The notes beneath the pieces were generated by a model that was not told the DNA's origin, did not search any database, and saw nothing but the letters and a program-made list of their open reading frames with translations. The translations under genes were made by a program, and so were the position numbers. DNA of 64,000 nt from CBEUVQ01 sp965546615 (GTDB taxonomy: Bacteria > Bacillota > Desulfotomaculia > Desulfotomaculales > Desulfohalotomaculaceae), in assembly GCA_965546615.1 (NCBI GenBank), contig CBEUVQ010000003.1:44994-108993 (forward strand), read 5' to 3'. Of the stretch, positions 50,279 through 59,086 are shown piece after piece (the first letter of the stretch is position 1; each line of letters begins with the position of its first letter).

Positions 50279-50317
50279 CACCCCCATGCTGACGAAAAAA
50301 AGCATGGGGGTTATTGT
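50279..50317. terminator. Bidirectional terminator between yqeB and the ABC exporter operon
   Basis: CCCCCATGCT (50281-50290) and AGCATGGGGG (50301-50310) form a perfect 10-bp stem, with TTATTGTTTT on one side and an A-rich loop. It lies between convergent genes and could serve both. Confidence 0.85.
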
Positions 50318-50334
50318 TTTGGACGGGCGGCAGT

Positions 50335-51540
50335 TTAAAAATGCCCAACCCTTTCGGGGTAATCCAACTCACAGTTTACTGTCAAACCTGTTTCTTTGGG
50401 CGGTATGCGGTGCTTTTTAAAGGAGACTGCCAGCATTGTTGAAATTACCGCCATTGCTGTCAGCACTGATAAGTGCAGAAGCAGAGCGCTGACGCCCAAC
50501 TCTTTGACGGTAATCATGCGGTAGGCTTCAGCCATCCAGGTGTAGGGCAGCAGGTGTGCCGGATAATTTAAAACTGCCGGAATGTGAGTTTGCGGCCAGG
50601 TAAAGCCGGATATAAAGAAAAACGGCACAGAAAGCAGCATGATATATCTGGTGGCCTGCAGCGAGTTAGGTGCTTTAGTGGAAATAAAAAATCCGAGTGA
50701 CGTAATGATAACGGTATAAAGCAATCCGAATAAAATCAGCAGTCCCGGTGAGCCGGCAATTTTAACGTTGATAAATTGTGCAGCCACCCACAGCAGTAAG
50801 ACATAGTTAAATACATTGGCAATAAAGTACGGCAGTGCTTTGCCGGCAAATATCTTCCATTTTGGCAGCGGAGAACACAAATAGTGCACCCAGCTTCTGT
50901 TTTCCTTTTCTCTGGTTACTGATAAGCTGACACTTAATAAACCGATCTGGTGCACCACCATCAGCAGCAAGCCTGTAAAGAGAAAGGTTGCATAACTGTA
51001 ATTAGGATTATACCAAGCTTGAATGTCGGCGGACACGGTGCTTAGTACGTTTTTTACTTCCTGCTCGGTGTACCCCAAGCCGGTCAGATAAGCGGCGGTG
51101 TTTTTGGCACTGAAATCGCTGATTACCTGCAGGGTATATTTGCGGATATTAAAGCCCCACACCAAGTTAGAAGCATCATAAACGGTCAGTACCGGGGTTT
51201 GACGGTGTTGAGACACTTTTAGTGCAAAATCTTCCGGTATGACTACACCTGCCCGCACTGTTCCGTCATTCATCGCTTTTTCCAGCTGCTGATAAGTGGT
51301 AATGCTGTCAACGGTTTTAAAATTGGGGCTGTTTTTGAAAGCAGTGACAATTTCCCTGCTCAGCGGAGAATCATCTAAATTGACAATTCCCAGCGGGATG
51401 TCTGTCAATATTCCCGCCATGTAAACCATGCCGAAAAGCAGTGTGTAGAGGAGGGGAACAACAAACACCATTAAAAACAGAATTCTATTTCTAAAGATAT
51501 GAAATGTTTCATAGCAGGCAATGCTTAGCAGTTGTTTCAA
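50335..51540 (-). CDS. ABC-2 type transport permease (YbhR/YbhS-like), distal
   Basis: A 401-residue membrane protein with one N-terminal helix, a large extracytoplasmic domain (residues about 50-175; IPLGIVNLDDSPLSREIVTAF) and five or six C-terminal helices with the ABC-2 motif around SLGFFISTKAPNSLQATRYIMLLSVPFFFISGFTWP (partial). It is the last gene of the - strand exporter operon, 12 bases after a paralogous permease. The pair plus one ATPase and an HlyD protein matches the YbhFSR-type drug or lipid exporter. Confidence 0.88.
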   Translation of the reverse strand: MKQLLSIACYETFHIFRNRILFLMVFVVPLLYTLLFGMVYMAGILTDIPLGIVNLDDSPLSREIVTAFKNSPNFKTVDSITTYQQLEKAMNDGTVRAGVVIPEDFALKVSQHRQTPVLTVYDASNLVWGFNIRKYTLQVISDFSAKNTAAYLTGLGYTEQEVKNVLSTVSADIQAWYNPNYSYATFLFTGLLLMVVHQIGLLSVSLSVTREKENRSWVHYLCSPLPKWKIFAGKALPYFIANVFNYVLLLWVAAQFINVKIAGSPGLLILFGLLYTVIITSLGFFISTKAPNSLQATRYIMLLSVPFFFISGFTWPQTHIPAVLNYPAHLLPYTWMAEAYRMITVKELGVSALLLHLSVLTAMAVISTMLAVSFKKHRIPPKETGLTVNCELDYPERVGHF

Positions 51541-51552
51541 CGTTTTTCCCTC

Positions 51553-52695
51553 CTAACTGCGGCGCAAAGTGATCAGCGAAGCGGCACTATAGCAAACCAG
51601 TGCAATTGCTGCCAGTATAAAAAAGTACTGCGAAATGAACTGCCAGCCGGGATTTTTAAAGACGATATAGTTGAAGCCCTGGAAAAACCAGGTTTGCGGA
51701 ATGCATTTGGCCAGCACTTGAATAAATCCCGGCATTGATTCCAGCGGCCAAGTGTAGCCGGAAACGACAAATGAAGGCAGGGCGATAATCATGCCGAACC
51801 TGGTGGCGTCAACGGCATTATGGGCAAAGCTGGATGCCAAAGTGCCGATGCTGTGCACCGCGACGGCAAAAAGCAGCGTAAGCAGCAGCAGTGCGCCGCA
51901 GCCCATGGTGAGCGGCATTTTCAGCACCCAAAAGGCCAGTAGATAAATTGGCAGTATGATGAGCATGAATACCGCAATGTGGACTGCCGATTTGCTGATA
52001 AAAAGCTTATACCGCGGAAAACCGATTGATTTCCACTGATACCAGCTTTTCATACCGGTTTCCCCCAGAATGGTCATGCAGGAAACCAGCATACAGCACT
52101 GCTGCCAGATATTCAGAGTTAACGCCAGCACTAAAAAAAAGGCATAGTTTAAAGTAGGGTTAAACCACGGCTGCTCATCAAAGGTCACGCCGAAATATGC
52201 TTCTTGGGCCTGCTGATATTGAACACCTTTGCTTAAAAGATTTTTAATGCCGATTTGGGCACTGACGGTGCCGGTAACAGCCATCACGGCGTTGGTGGCG
52301 TTGGTGGCATAAGCGATGTTGCTGCCGTCTATGACGGTGTAAATTTTGGTTTGTCGGCTTAAAGCCGTATCTTGACCGAAATCTTCCGGAATGACGATGC
52401 CCACCGTAACTCTGCCGGAATCAAGCAGTTCTTTAAGTGCTTGATAATTTTCAGGATAGGCAACCACTTTGAGATTTTCCGCTGTTTGCAGTTTTTCTAC
52501 AACATCCCGGCTGGCGGAAGTATGATCTAAATCCACAATTGCTGTGGGAATATCTTTAATTACTTGAGCACTGTAAATGCCGTAAAACAGTGCTAAACCC
52601 AAAAAAGTGCCGAGCAGAATGATGTATCTCAGACCTTTGTCGCGCCACATATAATGAATTTCCCGGTGTATGATGGCTAAACACTGCTTAAACAT
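51553..52695 (-). CDS. ABC-2 type transport permease (YbhS-like), proximal
   Basis: A 380-residue paralogue of the following permease with the same layout: N-terminal helix after HREIHYMWRDKGLRYI, external domain (IPTAIVDLDHTSASRDVVEKL) and a C-terminal helix bundle (TLASSFAHNAVDATRFGMIIALPSFVVSGYTWP, partial). The two permeases likely form a heterodimer. The ATG at 52695 overlaps the ATPase stop by eight bases and is preceded by GTGGTGA; a longer in-frame start at 52722 lies deep in the ATPase gene. Confidence 0.88.
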   Translation of the reverse strand: MFKQCLAIIHREIHYMWRDKGLRYIILLGTFLGLALFYGIYSAQVIKDIPTAIVDLDHTSASRDVVEKLQTAENLKVVAYPENYQALKELLDSGRVTVGIVIPEDFGQDTALSRQTKIYTVIDGSNIAYATNATNAVMAVTGTVSAQIGIKNLLSKGVQYQQAQEAYFGVTFDEQPWFNPTLNYAFFLVLALTLNIWQQCCMLVSCMTILGETGMKSWYQWKSIGFPRYKLFISKSAVHIAVFMLIILPIYLLAFWVLKMPLTMGCGALLLLTLLFAVAVHSIGTLASSFAHNAVDATRFGMIIALPSFVVSGYTWPLESMPGFIQVLAKCIPQTWFFQGFNYIVFKNPGWQFISQYFFILAAIALVCYSAASLITLRRS

Positions 52696-53368
52696 CAGCT
52701 TCACCACGCGCCCATTTTTCACGCGCCTGCTCCGGGCTGATTACTGTCAGTTTGCCGTCATTCAACCAGGCTACTTTATCCATGTGGTGCAAATAGTCAG
52801 GATTGCTGAATCCCCAAACTACGGTGCTGCCGGCAGCTAAAAATTTTTTCACTTCCCGTATTAAGATTTTCCGCGAATACATGTCAACATCGTTAATCAA
52901 CTCATCAATGATAAGAATTTCCGGTTCATTAAGCAGCGCGCAGGCAAGCGACAGCCGCTGGTAAACGCCGGCATCCAGCATTGTTACCGGCTGTTTTAGG
53001 TAATCTTCCAGCTCAAAGTCCTGCACCAACCGGGCAATTTTTGTTTTGTCGGCTTCCTTTATGGTAGCGATAAAATCAAGGTTTTCAACGGTGCTTAAAT
53101 CCGGAAATAAGCTGGGCTGTTGGGTTACCAAGCCGAGCTTTTTTTTAAAACTTTCGTTTTTCTGCACATTTACGCCTGCTACCAGCACACTTCCTGATTT
53201 AAACCGGTCTATTCCGGCGAGAATATGTAGTAACGTTGTTTTGCCCTTGCCCCGGGTGCCGAATACGCCGAAACATTCACCTTTTTCTACCGTAAAGCTG
53301 ACATCGTTTAAAACAAGTTTTCGGCCAATTTTTTGTACAAGATTTTGTACTGCGATTACCGCCTGCAT
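52688..53368 (-). CDS. ABC transporter ATP-binding protein with degenerate signature
   Basis: A 226-residue ABC ATPase. Walker A is intact (GTRGKGKTT), as are the Q-loop (VTQQPSLFPDLS) and Walker B (ILIIDEL). The signature motif that is normally LSGGQ reads LDAGVYQRLSLA, the proline after the Walker B acid is lost, and the switch histidine is missing (VVWGFSNPD). As the only ATPase of this exporter it may be slow or partly inactive. It starts one base after the HlyD stop. Confidence 0.87.
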   Translation of the reverse strand: MQAVIAVQNLVQKIGRKLVLNDVSFTVEKGECFGVFGTRGKGKTTLLHILAGIDRFKSGSVLVAGVNVQKNESFKKKLGLVTQQPSLFPDLSTVENLDFIATIKEADKTKIARLVQDFELEDYLKQPVTMLDAGVYQRLSLACALLNEPEILIIDELINDVDMYSRKILIREVKKFLAAGSTVVWGFSNPDYLHHMDKVAWLNDGKLTVISPEQAREKWARGEADV

Positions 53369-53369
53369 A

Positions 53370-54443
53370 TTATTTAGCCCCTTCCAATATTTTCACCGTT
53401 GCGGTCATGCCTACTTTTAAGCTTAAATCCGGGTTGGGTAGGTCAACTTTTACTTCAAAGCTGCGCAGGTCGTGTTCATGTTGGTCATTAACCGCTTTTT
53501 TTACGGCAAATTCGCCGGCATTGTTAATCCACACTACTTTTCCTTCAAATACTTTGTTGGGGAAGGCGTCTACCTGTACTTCCACCGGCTGGTTTAAATA
53601 CACCCGGCCGATTTTTTGTTCGCTGATAAATACTTTTACGTAAGGATGCTCAAGATCGGTAATTTCGAATACCGGGGTGCCGGCATTAACCATTTCACCT
53701 TCTTCTAAATACATTTGGGTGATATAACCGGCGATAGGGGATTTTAGCACGGTGTTATCAAGATAGGTTTGGGCTTCTTCCAATGCTCCTTTGGCCTGCT
53801 CACTTTGGCCTAAAGCCGCTTGGTATTGAGATTGAGCGATGTTGATTTTTGTTTTTGAAGCTACCGCTTGGTCAAGTGCGGCCTGCGCTTCTTTTAGTTT
53901 GCTCTCTGCAGCGTGGTATGCGTTTTCTGCCTTTTCAAAATCGCTGTCTGAAACCGCTTCGCTTTGGTGCAGCACTTTCATCCGTTCGTACAGCTGTTGG
54001 GCATCTTTTAAGCCAACTTCCGCCTGAGCAACTTTTGCCTCCAGTTGGGCAATGGTGGTGCTGATTTGCTTCTCGGTCAAAGCAATGGATTCTTCCGCTT
54101 GGGCGGCTTGAGAAACAGCTGCTTGGTAGGCGCCTTTTGCTTGGGTTAATTTAGCGGCCAGTTCGCTGTTTTCCAATTCAGCCAGTTTTTGTCCTTTTGT
54201 CACTTTACTGCCTTCTTCAACAAAAAGTGAATCGATGCGGCCGGGTACTTTGAATGAAGCCATCACATTTTTGGCTTCAATGGTGCCGGTGTAAATTAAA
54301 TCAGATCTTTCTGCGGCAGTGGTGGCGCTGTTTTTGAAAAAATAGCCGATAAAGATTGATGCCGTTAACACTGCCAAGGCGGCAAAGAAAATTAAAGTTT
54401 TCTTTTTTCTGCTTTCCAGGTTTTTTATGGTATCTTCCAACAT
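53370..54443 (-). CDS. HlyD/membrane-fusion-type secretion protein
   Basis: A 357-residue protein with one N-terminal transmembrane helix (TLIFFAALAVLTASIFIGYFF), a biotinyl-lipoyl-like half-motif (GRIDSLFVEEGSKVTKGQKLAELE), a long alpha-helical hairpin (residues about 95-200, Q/A/E-rich) and the returning half (VLKSPIAGYITQMYLEEGEMVNAGTPVFEI) before a beta-barrel. In a Gram-positive it would reach into the wall to hand on substrate from the ABC-2 permeases. ATG at 54443 after TAGGAGTGGG; GTG at 54452 is less likely. Confidence 0.9.
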   Translation of the reverse strand: MLEDTIKNLESRKKKTLIFFAALAVLTASIFIGYFFKNSATTAAERSDLIYTGTIEAKNVMASFKVPGRIDSLFVEEGSKVTKGQKLAELENSELAAKLTQAKGAYQAAVSQAAQAEESIALTEKQISTTIAQLEAKVAQAEVGLKDAQQLYERMKVLHQSEAVSDSDFEKAENAYHAAESKLKEAQAALDQAVASKTKINIAQSQYQAALGQSEQAKGALEEAQTYLDNTVLKSPIAGYITQMYLEEGEMVNAGTPVFEITDLEHPYVKVFISEQKIGRVYLNQPVEVQVDAFPNKVFEGKVVWINNAGEFAVKKAVNDQHEHDLRSFEVKVDLPNPDLSLKVGMTATVKILEGAK

Positions 54444-54461
54444 GCTACCCACTCCTACCGG

Positions 54462-55097
54462 TTAATTTGAAGAACGATTGTTATTTAAAATGCCGTAAAG
54501 GGCAAAATCCAAAACGTGATGCAGCCTTTCTTCCAACAGTTTTGGCTGCATTAAATCTTCCTCCCAAAGAAAAGAATATGCTTCCCGCCGATAAAAATAA
54601 AACATACAAATGGCATTAATGCTGATAATTAAATGGCGGATATCTAAATCTTTGCGAAACAGCCCCTGTTCAACCCCGTCCTCCAGCACTTCCTTTAATT
54701 TAGGCAGGGCCACCTGCGCAATTTCCGGAAGAATTTGCCGCGAGTATCGGCCGCCGTGCAGTGACTCCCAGTGAATGAGCTTCATAAAGTCTTCATTTTC
54801 AGCCAAAAAATAAAAATAATGACTGATTATTTGGACGACCTTATCTACCGGGGTGCCCTTTAAATGCAGCCCGCGCTCTCCTGTGTCAACAATCTTGTGG
54901 CAGTATTGGCGGAACACTTCCATATATAAGCCTTCTTTGCTTTCAAAATAGTGATAGATCATGCGCTTGTTAATCTTGGCTTTGGCGGCTATTTCGTCTA
55001 CCCGGGCACCGTCCAGCCCTTTATTAGCAAAGATATGTTTGGCGGCTTCCAATATGCGCTGCTTTGACTCTTCTGCATTGCGGACAGGGGAACTCAT
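54462..55097 (-). CDS. TetR family transcriptional regulator
   Basis: A 211-residue repressor: N-terminal TetR helix-turn-helix (SKQRILEAAKHIFANKGLDGARVDEIAAKAKINKRMIYHYF, partial quotation of the conserved order) and a variable ligand-binding C-terminal domain. It is the first gene of the - strand exporter operon, so it likely represses the operon and itself until an exported compound binds. The ATG at 55097 is nine bases from a GGAGG site; the GTG at 55106 overlaps that site. A small palindrome lies upstream. Confidence 0.92.
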   Translation of the reverse strand: MSSPVRNAEESKQRILEAAKHIFANKGLDGARVDEIAAKAKINKRMIYHYFESKEGLYMEVFRQYCHKIVDTGERGLHLKGTPVDKVVQIISHYFYFLAENEDFMKLIHWESLHGGRYSRQILPEIAQVALPKLKEVLEDGVEQGLFRKDLDIRHLIISINAICMFYFYRREAYSFLWEEDLMQPKLLEERLHHVLDFALYGILNNNRSSN

Positions 55098-55122
55098 TAA
55101 TTTCACCTCCGTATCAAATGCG

Positions 55123-55138
55123 GTAACTAACTGGTTAC
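55123..55138. promoter_or_regulatory. Putative TetR operator
   Basis: GTAAC (55123-55127) and GTTAC (55134-55138) are inverted around six bases, in the sequence GGTAACTAACTGGTTAC, 26 bases upstream of the TetR start and about 100 bases upstream of uvrC on the other strand. The size and place suit a TetR-family operator. Confidence 0.5.
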
Positions 55139-55235
55139 TTATTTATCAATTTAATCCTGATATATTATTTTGTCAATCATTTTTTGCAGTGAACCGGCTT
55201 TTTCGGTTAAAATGATAGCGAGGGGGGGATCCCTT

Positions 55236-57095
55236 TTGCGTATGGAAGAAAAGCTGAAGCATATACCCGCCAAACCCGGCGTTTATTTGTTTCGCAATGC
55301 TGACGGAAAAGTGATTTATGTGGGCAAAGCGGTTTCTTTAAAGAACCGGGTGCGTTCTTATTTTCAGCAGAGCGGGCAGGCGCCGAAAACGCGTATGATG
55401 ATGGAAAAAGCGGCTGATTTAGAATATATTGTCACTGATTCGGAAGTAGAAGCGTTAATTCTGGAATGCAACTTAATTAAAGAGCACCGCCCTCGGTATA
55501 ATGTTCTGCTGAAAGATGATAAAACCTACCCTTATATTAAGGTTACGCTGGCGGAAGATTATCCGCGGGTATTAACCACCCGACGGTTGGTTAAAGACGG
55601 TTCACGCTATTTCGGCCCGTATACCCAAGTGGGGGCGATGAATGAAACCATTAAGCTGTTGAAACGCTTGTTTCCGTTTCGCACCTGTTCTTCCCGCCAG
55701 TTTGCTTCGCGTACCAGGCCGTGTTTAAACTACCATATCAACCGCTGTCACGGTCCGTGTACCAAAAATGTGGACAAAGAACAGTACCGGCAGACCATCA
55801 ATGAAATTATTTTGTTTTTAGAAGGCCGGCAGGATGATTTAATTAAAAGATTAGAGAAAAGAATGCATCAAGCTGCCGATAATTTGGATTTTGAAAAGGC
55901 GGCGGAGCTGCGCGATCAGCTGCAGGCAGTAAAAAAAGTGGTGGAGCGGCAGAAGATTGTTTCTGAAGAGTTGGAAGATAAAGACGTAATTGCCATCGCC
56001 CGCGGTGAAAACGAAGTTTGTGTGATGGTGTTTTTTGTACGCGGCGGCAAGCTGATCGGCCGCGAACATCACCTTTTAAAAAATACCGACGGTTTAAGCC
56101 GCGGTGAAGTAATGGCCGGCTTTTTGAAGCAGTATTACAATCAGGTGGATTTTATTCCCCGTCAGGTGCTGCTTTCGGAGGATATCGGCGAAGAAGCCGG
56201 CTTAATCGGCAGCTGGCTGACCAAAAAGCGGGGTTTAAAGGTGACGGTGAAGACGCCTAAACGGGGGGAAAAGGCCAAACTGGTGGAAATGGTGGCCAAA
56301 AATGCGTTATTGGTGCTGGAGCAAATTGAGTCAGAGAAGATGCTTGATCAAAACAGGTTGAGTAATGCACTGGCTGAATTGGCCAAAGCTTTGGGGTTAA
56401 ATATGCCTCCTTATCGGATGGAATGTTACGATATTTCCAATATTCAAGGTGCGGAACAAGTGGCTTCAATGGTGGTGTTTGAAGAGGGCAAACCCAGCAA
56501 AGATCAATACCGGCGATTTAAAATTCGCACGGTACACGGCCCCAATGACTTTGCGTCAATGCAGGAGGTAATTGGGCGCCGCTTTTCGCGCGGTTTGGAA
56601 GAGCAGGAACTGCTGCGCACCGGTCAGATTTCTGTAAAAGAGGCAAAATTCAACCGCCTGCCGGACTTAGTGATTATAGACGGCGGTAAAGGCCAGCTTT
56701 CCGCTGCCCGGGCGGTAATGCGCTCATTGGGTGTAGATGACATTCCCACTTTTGGTTTGGCTAAAGAAGAGGAATTGTTGTTTGCCGAGGGGGAAAGCGA
56801 ACCGATTGTGCTGGAGCGGAACTCCGAGGCGCTGTACTTAGTGCAGCGGCTGCGCGATGAAGCCCACCGTTTTGCGGTAACTTACCACCGCAAGCTGCGC
56901 ACCAAGCGCAATTTAAAATCGCTGCTGGATGAAATAGAGGGGATCGGCCCCGTCCGACGAAAGGCGTTGTTAAATAAATTTAAAACGATAGACGGGATTA
57001 AGCAGGCCGGACTGCAGCAGCTGGAGCAGGTCCCCGGCATGAACCGCAAAGCGGCGGAAGCGGTGTATAACTTTTTTAAAGCAAAACAAGATTAG
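55236..57095 (+). CDS. uvrC: Excinuclease ABC subunit C
   Basis: UvrC makes both incisions in nucleotide excision repair. The 619-residue protein has an N-terminal GIY-YIG nuclease (PGVYLFRNADGKVIYVGKA), a UVR motif that meets UvrB (MHQAADNLDFEKAAELRDQL), an RNase H-like second nuclease (ECYDISNIQG, VIIDGGKGQLSAA) and a C-terminal helix-hairpin-helix pair (EIEGIGPVRRKALL, QVPGMNRKAAEAV). TTG at 55236 follows AGGGGGGG at good spacing; ATG at 55242 is possible; the upstream in-frame start at 55170 has none. Confidence 0.97.
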   Translation: MRMEEKLKHIPAKPGVYLFRNADGKVIYVGKAVSLKNRVRSYFQQSGQAPKTRMMMEKAADLEYIVTDSEVEALILECNLIKEHRPRYNVLLKDDKTYPYIKVTLAEDYPRVLTTRRLVKDGSRYFGPYTQVGAMNETIKLLKRLFPFRTCSSRQFASRTRPCLNYHINRCHGPCTKNVDKEQYRQTINEIILFLEGRQDDLIKRLEKRMHQAADNLDFEKAAELRDQLQAVKKVVERQKIVSEELEDKDVIAIARGENEVCVMVFFVRGGKLIGREHHLLKNTDGLSRGEVMAGFLKQYYNQVDFIPRQVLLSEDIGEEAGLIGSWLTKKRGLKVTVKTPKRGEKAKLVEMVAKNALLVLEQIESEKMLDQNRLSNALAELAKALGLNMPPYRMECYDISNIQGAEQVASMVVFEEGKPSKDQYRRFKIRTVHGPNDFASMQEVIGRRFSRGLEEQELLRTGQISVKEAKFNRLPDLVIIDGGKGQLSAARAVMRSLGVDDIPTFGLAKEEELLFAEGESEPIVLERNSEALYLVQRLRDEAHRFAVTYHRKLRTKRNLKSLLDEIEGIGPVRRKALLNKFKTIDGIKQAGLQQLEQVPGMNRKAAEAVYNFFKAKQD

Positions 57096-57225
57096 TGTGC
57101 CTTACTGAAAACAGGCGGCGCTTCAATTTATGGGGTTAAAAATACAACAATGTAAAACAAGCTGTATAAAGAATTAACAAATATTACGTTAAAATGCGAT
57201 GCAAAGCAGGCTGGGAGGTAACAAA

Positions 57226-58038
57226 TTGAGCAGCTACAAACTAATTGCTGTGGATATGGATGATACGCTGTTGGACAGCAAACTGCGCATTTCGCCACGG
57301 GCGAAAAGAACGATAGCTAAACTGAGGGAACGGGGTATTTACGTTACATTATCCACCGGACGGATGTTTCGCTCGGTGAAGCCTTACGCTGAAGAGTTGG
57401 GAATCAACCTGCCGCTGATTACTTATCAAGGTGCTTTGATAAAAAATGCGCTGACAGAAGAAGTGATTTTGCACCGGCCGGTGCCGCTGGAACTGGCCCG
57501 GCAGGTTATTGCCGATATTCAAAAATATCATTATCACGTCAACGTCTATGTTGATGATCAGATTTGTGTGGAAAAAATCACGCCGGAAGCAGAGCAGTAC
57601 TCTGCGATTTCTCGGGTTGAAGCTACCCCGGTAGGCAGTCTTTTGGAATTTTTAAAAGAACCGCCTACCAAAGTGCTGGCCATTGCTGCGAAAGAAGAGA
57701 TTGCAGCACTGGAGCGGGAATTGAAACCAAAGTATGCTGACCGGCTGCATGTTACCCGCTCCAAGCCGAACTTTTTGGAATTTTCCCATCCGCAGGCTAC
57801 AAAAGGTGAGGCTTTGGCGGTGTTGGCCCAAAAACTGCAGGTCAGCCGGGAGCAAATTATCGCTGTCGGTGATGCTCCGAATGATATTGAAATGCTGGAA
57901 TACGCCGGTACTGCTGTGGTAATGGGTAATGCTCAAGAGGAAATTAAGGCACTTGCTGATTACATTGCTCCCACCAATGATCAGGACGGAGTTGCTTACA
58001 TTTTAGAAAAACTGATTTTGGAAGAACAGCGTCATTAA
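57226..58038 (+). CDS. Cof-type HAD hydrolase
   Basis: A 270-residue cytoplasmic phosphatase of the HAD IIB (Cof) subfamily: motif I AVDMDDTLLDS with the nucleophile Asp, motif II LSTGR, a cap domain (residues about 85-190) and motifs III/IV in KGEALAVLAQKL and GDAPNDIEMLEYAG. Members dephosphorylate sugar phosphates, FMN or pyridoxal phosphate; the substrate cannot be told. TTG at 57226 follows GGGAGG. It is followed by a ROK kinase gene, which hints at sugar phosphate metabolism. Confidence 0.9.
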   Translation: MSSYKLIAVDMDDTLLDSKLRISPRAKRTIAKLRERGIYVTLSTGRMFRSVKPYAEELGINLPLITYQGALIKNALTEEVILHRPVPLELARQVIADIQKYHYHVNVYVDDQICVEKITPEAEQYSAISRVEATPVGSLLEFLKEPPTKVLAIAAKEEIAALERELKPKYADRLHVTRSKPNFLEFSHPQATKGEALAVLAQKLQVSREQIIAVGDAPNDIEMLEYAGTAVVMGNAQEEIKALADYIAPTNDQDGVAYILEKLILEEQRH

Positions 58039-58083
58039 TGGGTATATTAATTGGGGTAATCAACTGTTGTTTGGAGGACATTT

Positions 58084-59052
58084 ATGGACGCGCGTTATGT
58101 AGTGGGTGTAGACCTTGGGGGTACTAAAATCCTGACTGTTTTAGCCGATCTGTCGGGTAAAGTACAAGCGGAGATAAAAGTACCCACCGGGGCGGCAGAA
58201 GGCCCGGATAAAGTAATTGCCCGCATCACAGCGACTATAGAAGCGGTACGGCAGCAGGCGGGGGGTTGCCCCGGCGGCTTATTGGGTGTTGGTGTCGGTG
58301 CTCCGGGGCCGGATTTGGATATTGAAAACGGGATAGTGCATTTTTCCAATAACTTGAGCTGGTATAATGTACCGTTAAAGGCGCATTTGCAGGAAAAACT
58401 GCAGGTGCCGGTAATTATAGAAAATGATGCCAATGCGGCGGCGATGGGAGAGTATGCTTTTGGCGCCGGAAAATGTGCCGATGATATGGTTTATCTCACT
58501 GTCAGCACCGGCATTGGCGGAGGAATAATCATTGGCGGTGCGGTGTACCACGGGGCAGCCGGCAGTGCCGGTGAGTTCGGCCACATGACCGTTATGCCAA
58601 ACGGCCCGCAGTGCACATGCGGTAAATTTGGCTGTTTGGAGGCATTGGCTTCCGGCACGGCAATTGCCAAAGCGGCGGCAGAACTGCTGGCGGGCGGCGG
58701 AGGCAGGGCGATACTGCAAGCTGCCGGAGGCAGAAGGGAAGCTGTTGACGCCAGAGCGGTAGCCGGCGCAGCCGCCAAAGGTGATGCCGAAGCGCAAGCA
58801 ATACTGGCCGGTGCGGCACGGGCGTTGGGCATTGGCATTGCTAACATTGTCAATACGCTTAACCCTCCGTTGATAGTGCTGGGCGGCGGGGTAATGAAGA
58901 TAAAAGAGATGATTTGGCCAACGCTGGAGGAAGAACTGTCGGCAAGAGCGTTAAAGTACTCACTGCAAAGTACGTACATCGTACCGGCAGCTTTAGGCAG
59001 TAAAGCCGGTGCGATGGGAGCGGCTGCCATTGCACTTTCACGCTGTCGGTAA
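58084..59052 (+). CDS. ROK family sugar kinase (glucokinase-like)
   Basis: A 322-residue sugar kinase: ATP-binding phosphate-1 motif VGVDLGGTKI, catalytic Asp in VIIENDANAAAMGEY, GTGIGGGI-type loop (STGIGGGIIIGG), and the zinc-binding ROK motif CTCGKFGCLEALASG. The closest named group is Firmicutes glucokinase, but N-acetylmannosamine or fructokinase cannot be excluded. It lies 34 bases upstream of rapZ, which often follows ROK or HPr kinase genes in Clostridia. Confidence 0.9.
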   Translation: MDARYVVGVDLGGTKILTVLADLSGKVQAEIKVPTGAAEGPDKVIARITATIEAVRQQAGGCPGGLLGVGVGAPGPDLDIENGIVHFSNNLSWYNVPLKAHLQEKLQVPVIIENDANAAAMGEYAFGAGKCADDMVYLTVSTGIGGGIIIGGAVYHGAAGSAGEFGHMTVMPNGPQCTCGKFGCLEALASGTAIAKAAAELLAGGGGRAILQAAGGRREAVDARAVAGAAAKGDAEAQAILAGAARALGIGIANIVNTLNPPLIVLGGGVMKIKEMIWPTLEEELSARALKYSLQSTYIVPAALGSKAGAMGAAAIALSRCR

Positions 59053-59086
59053 ATTTGAAAAAATAAAAATGTAGGAGCGAATAATT

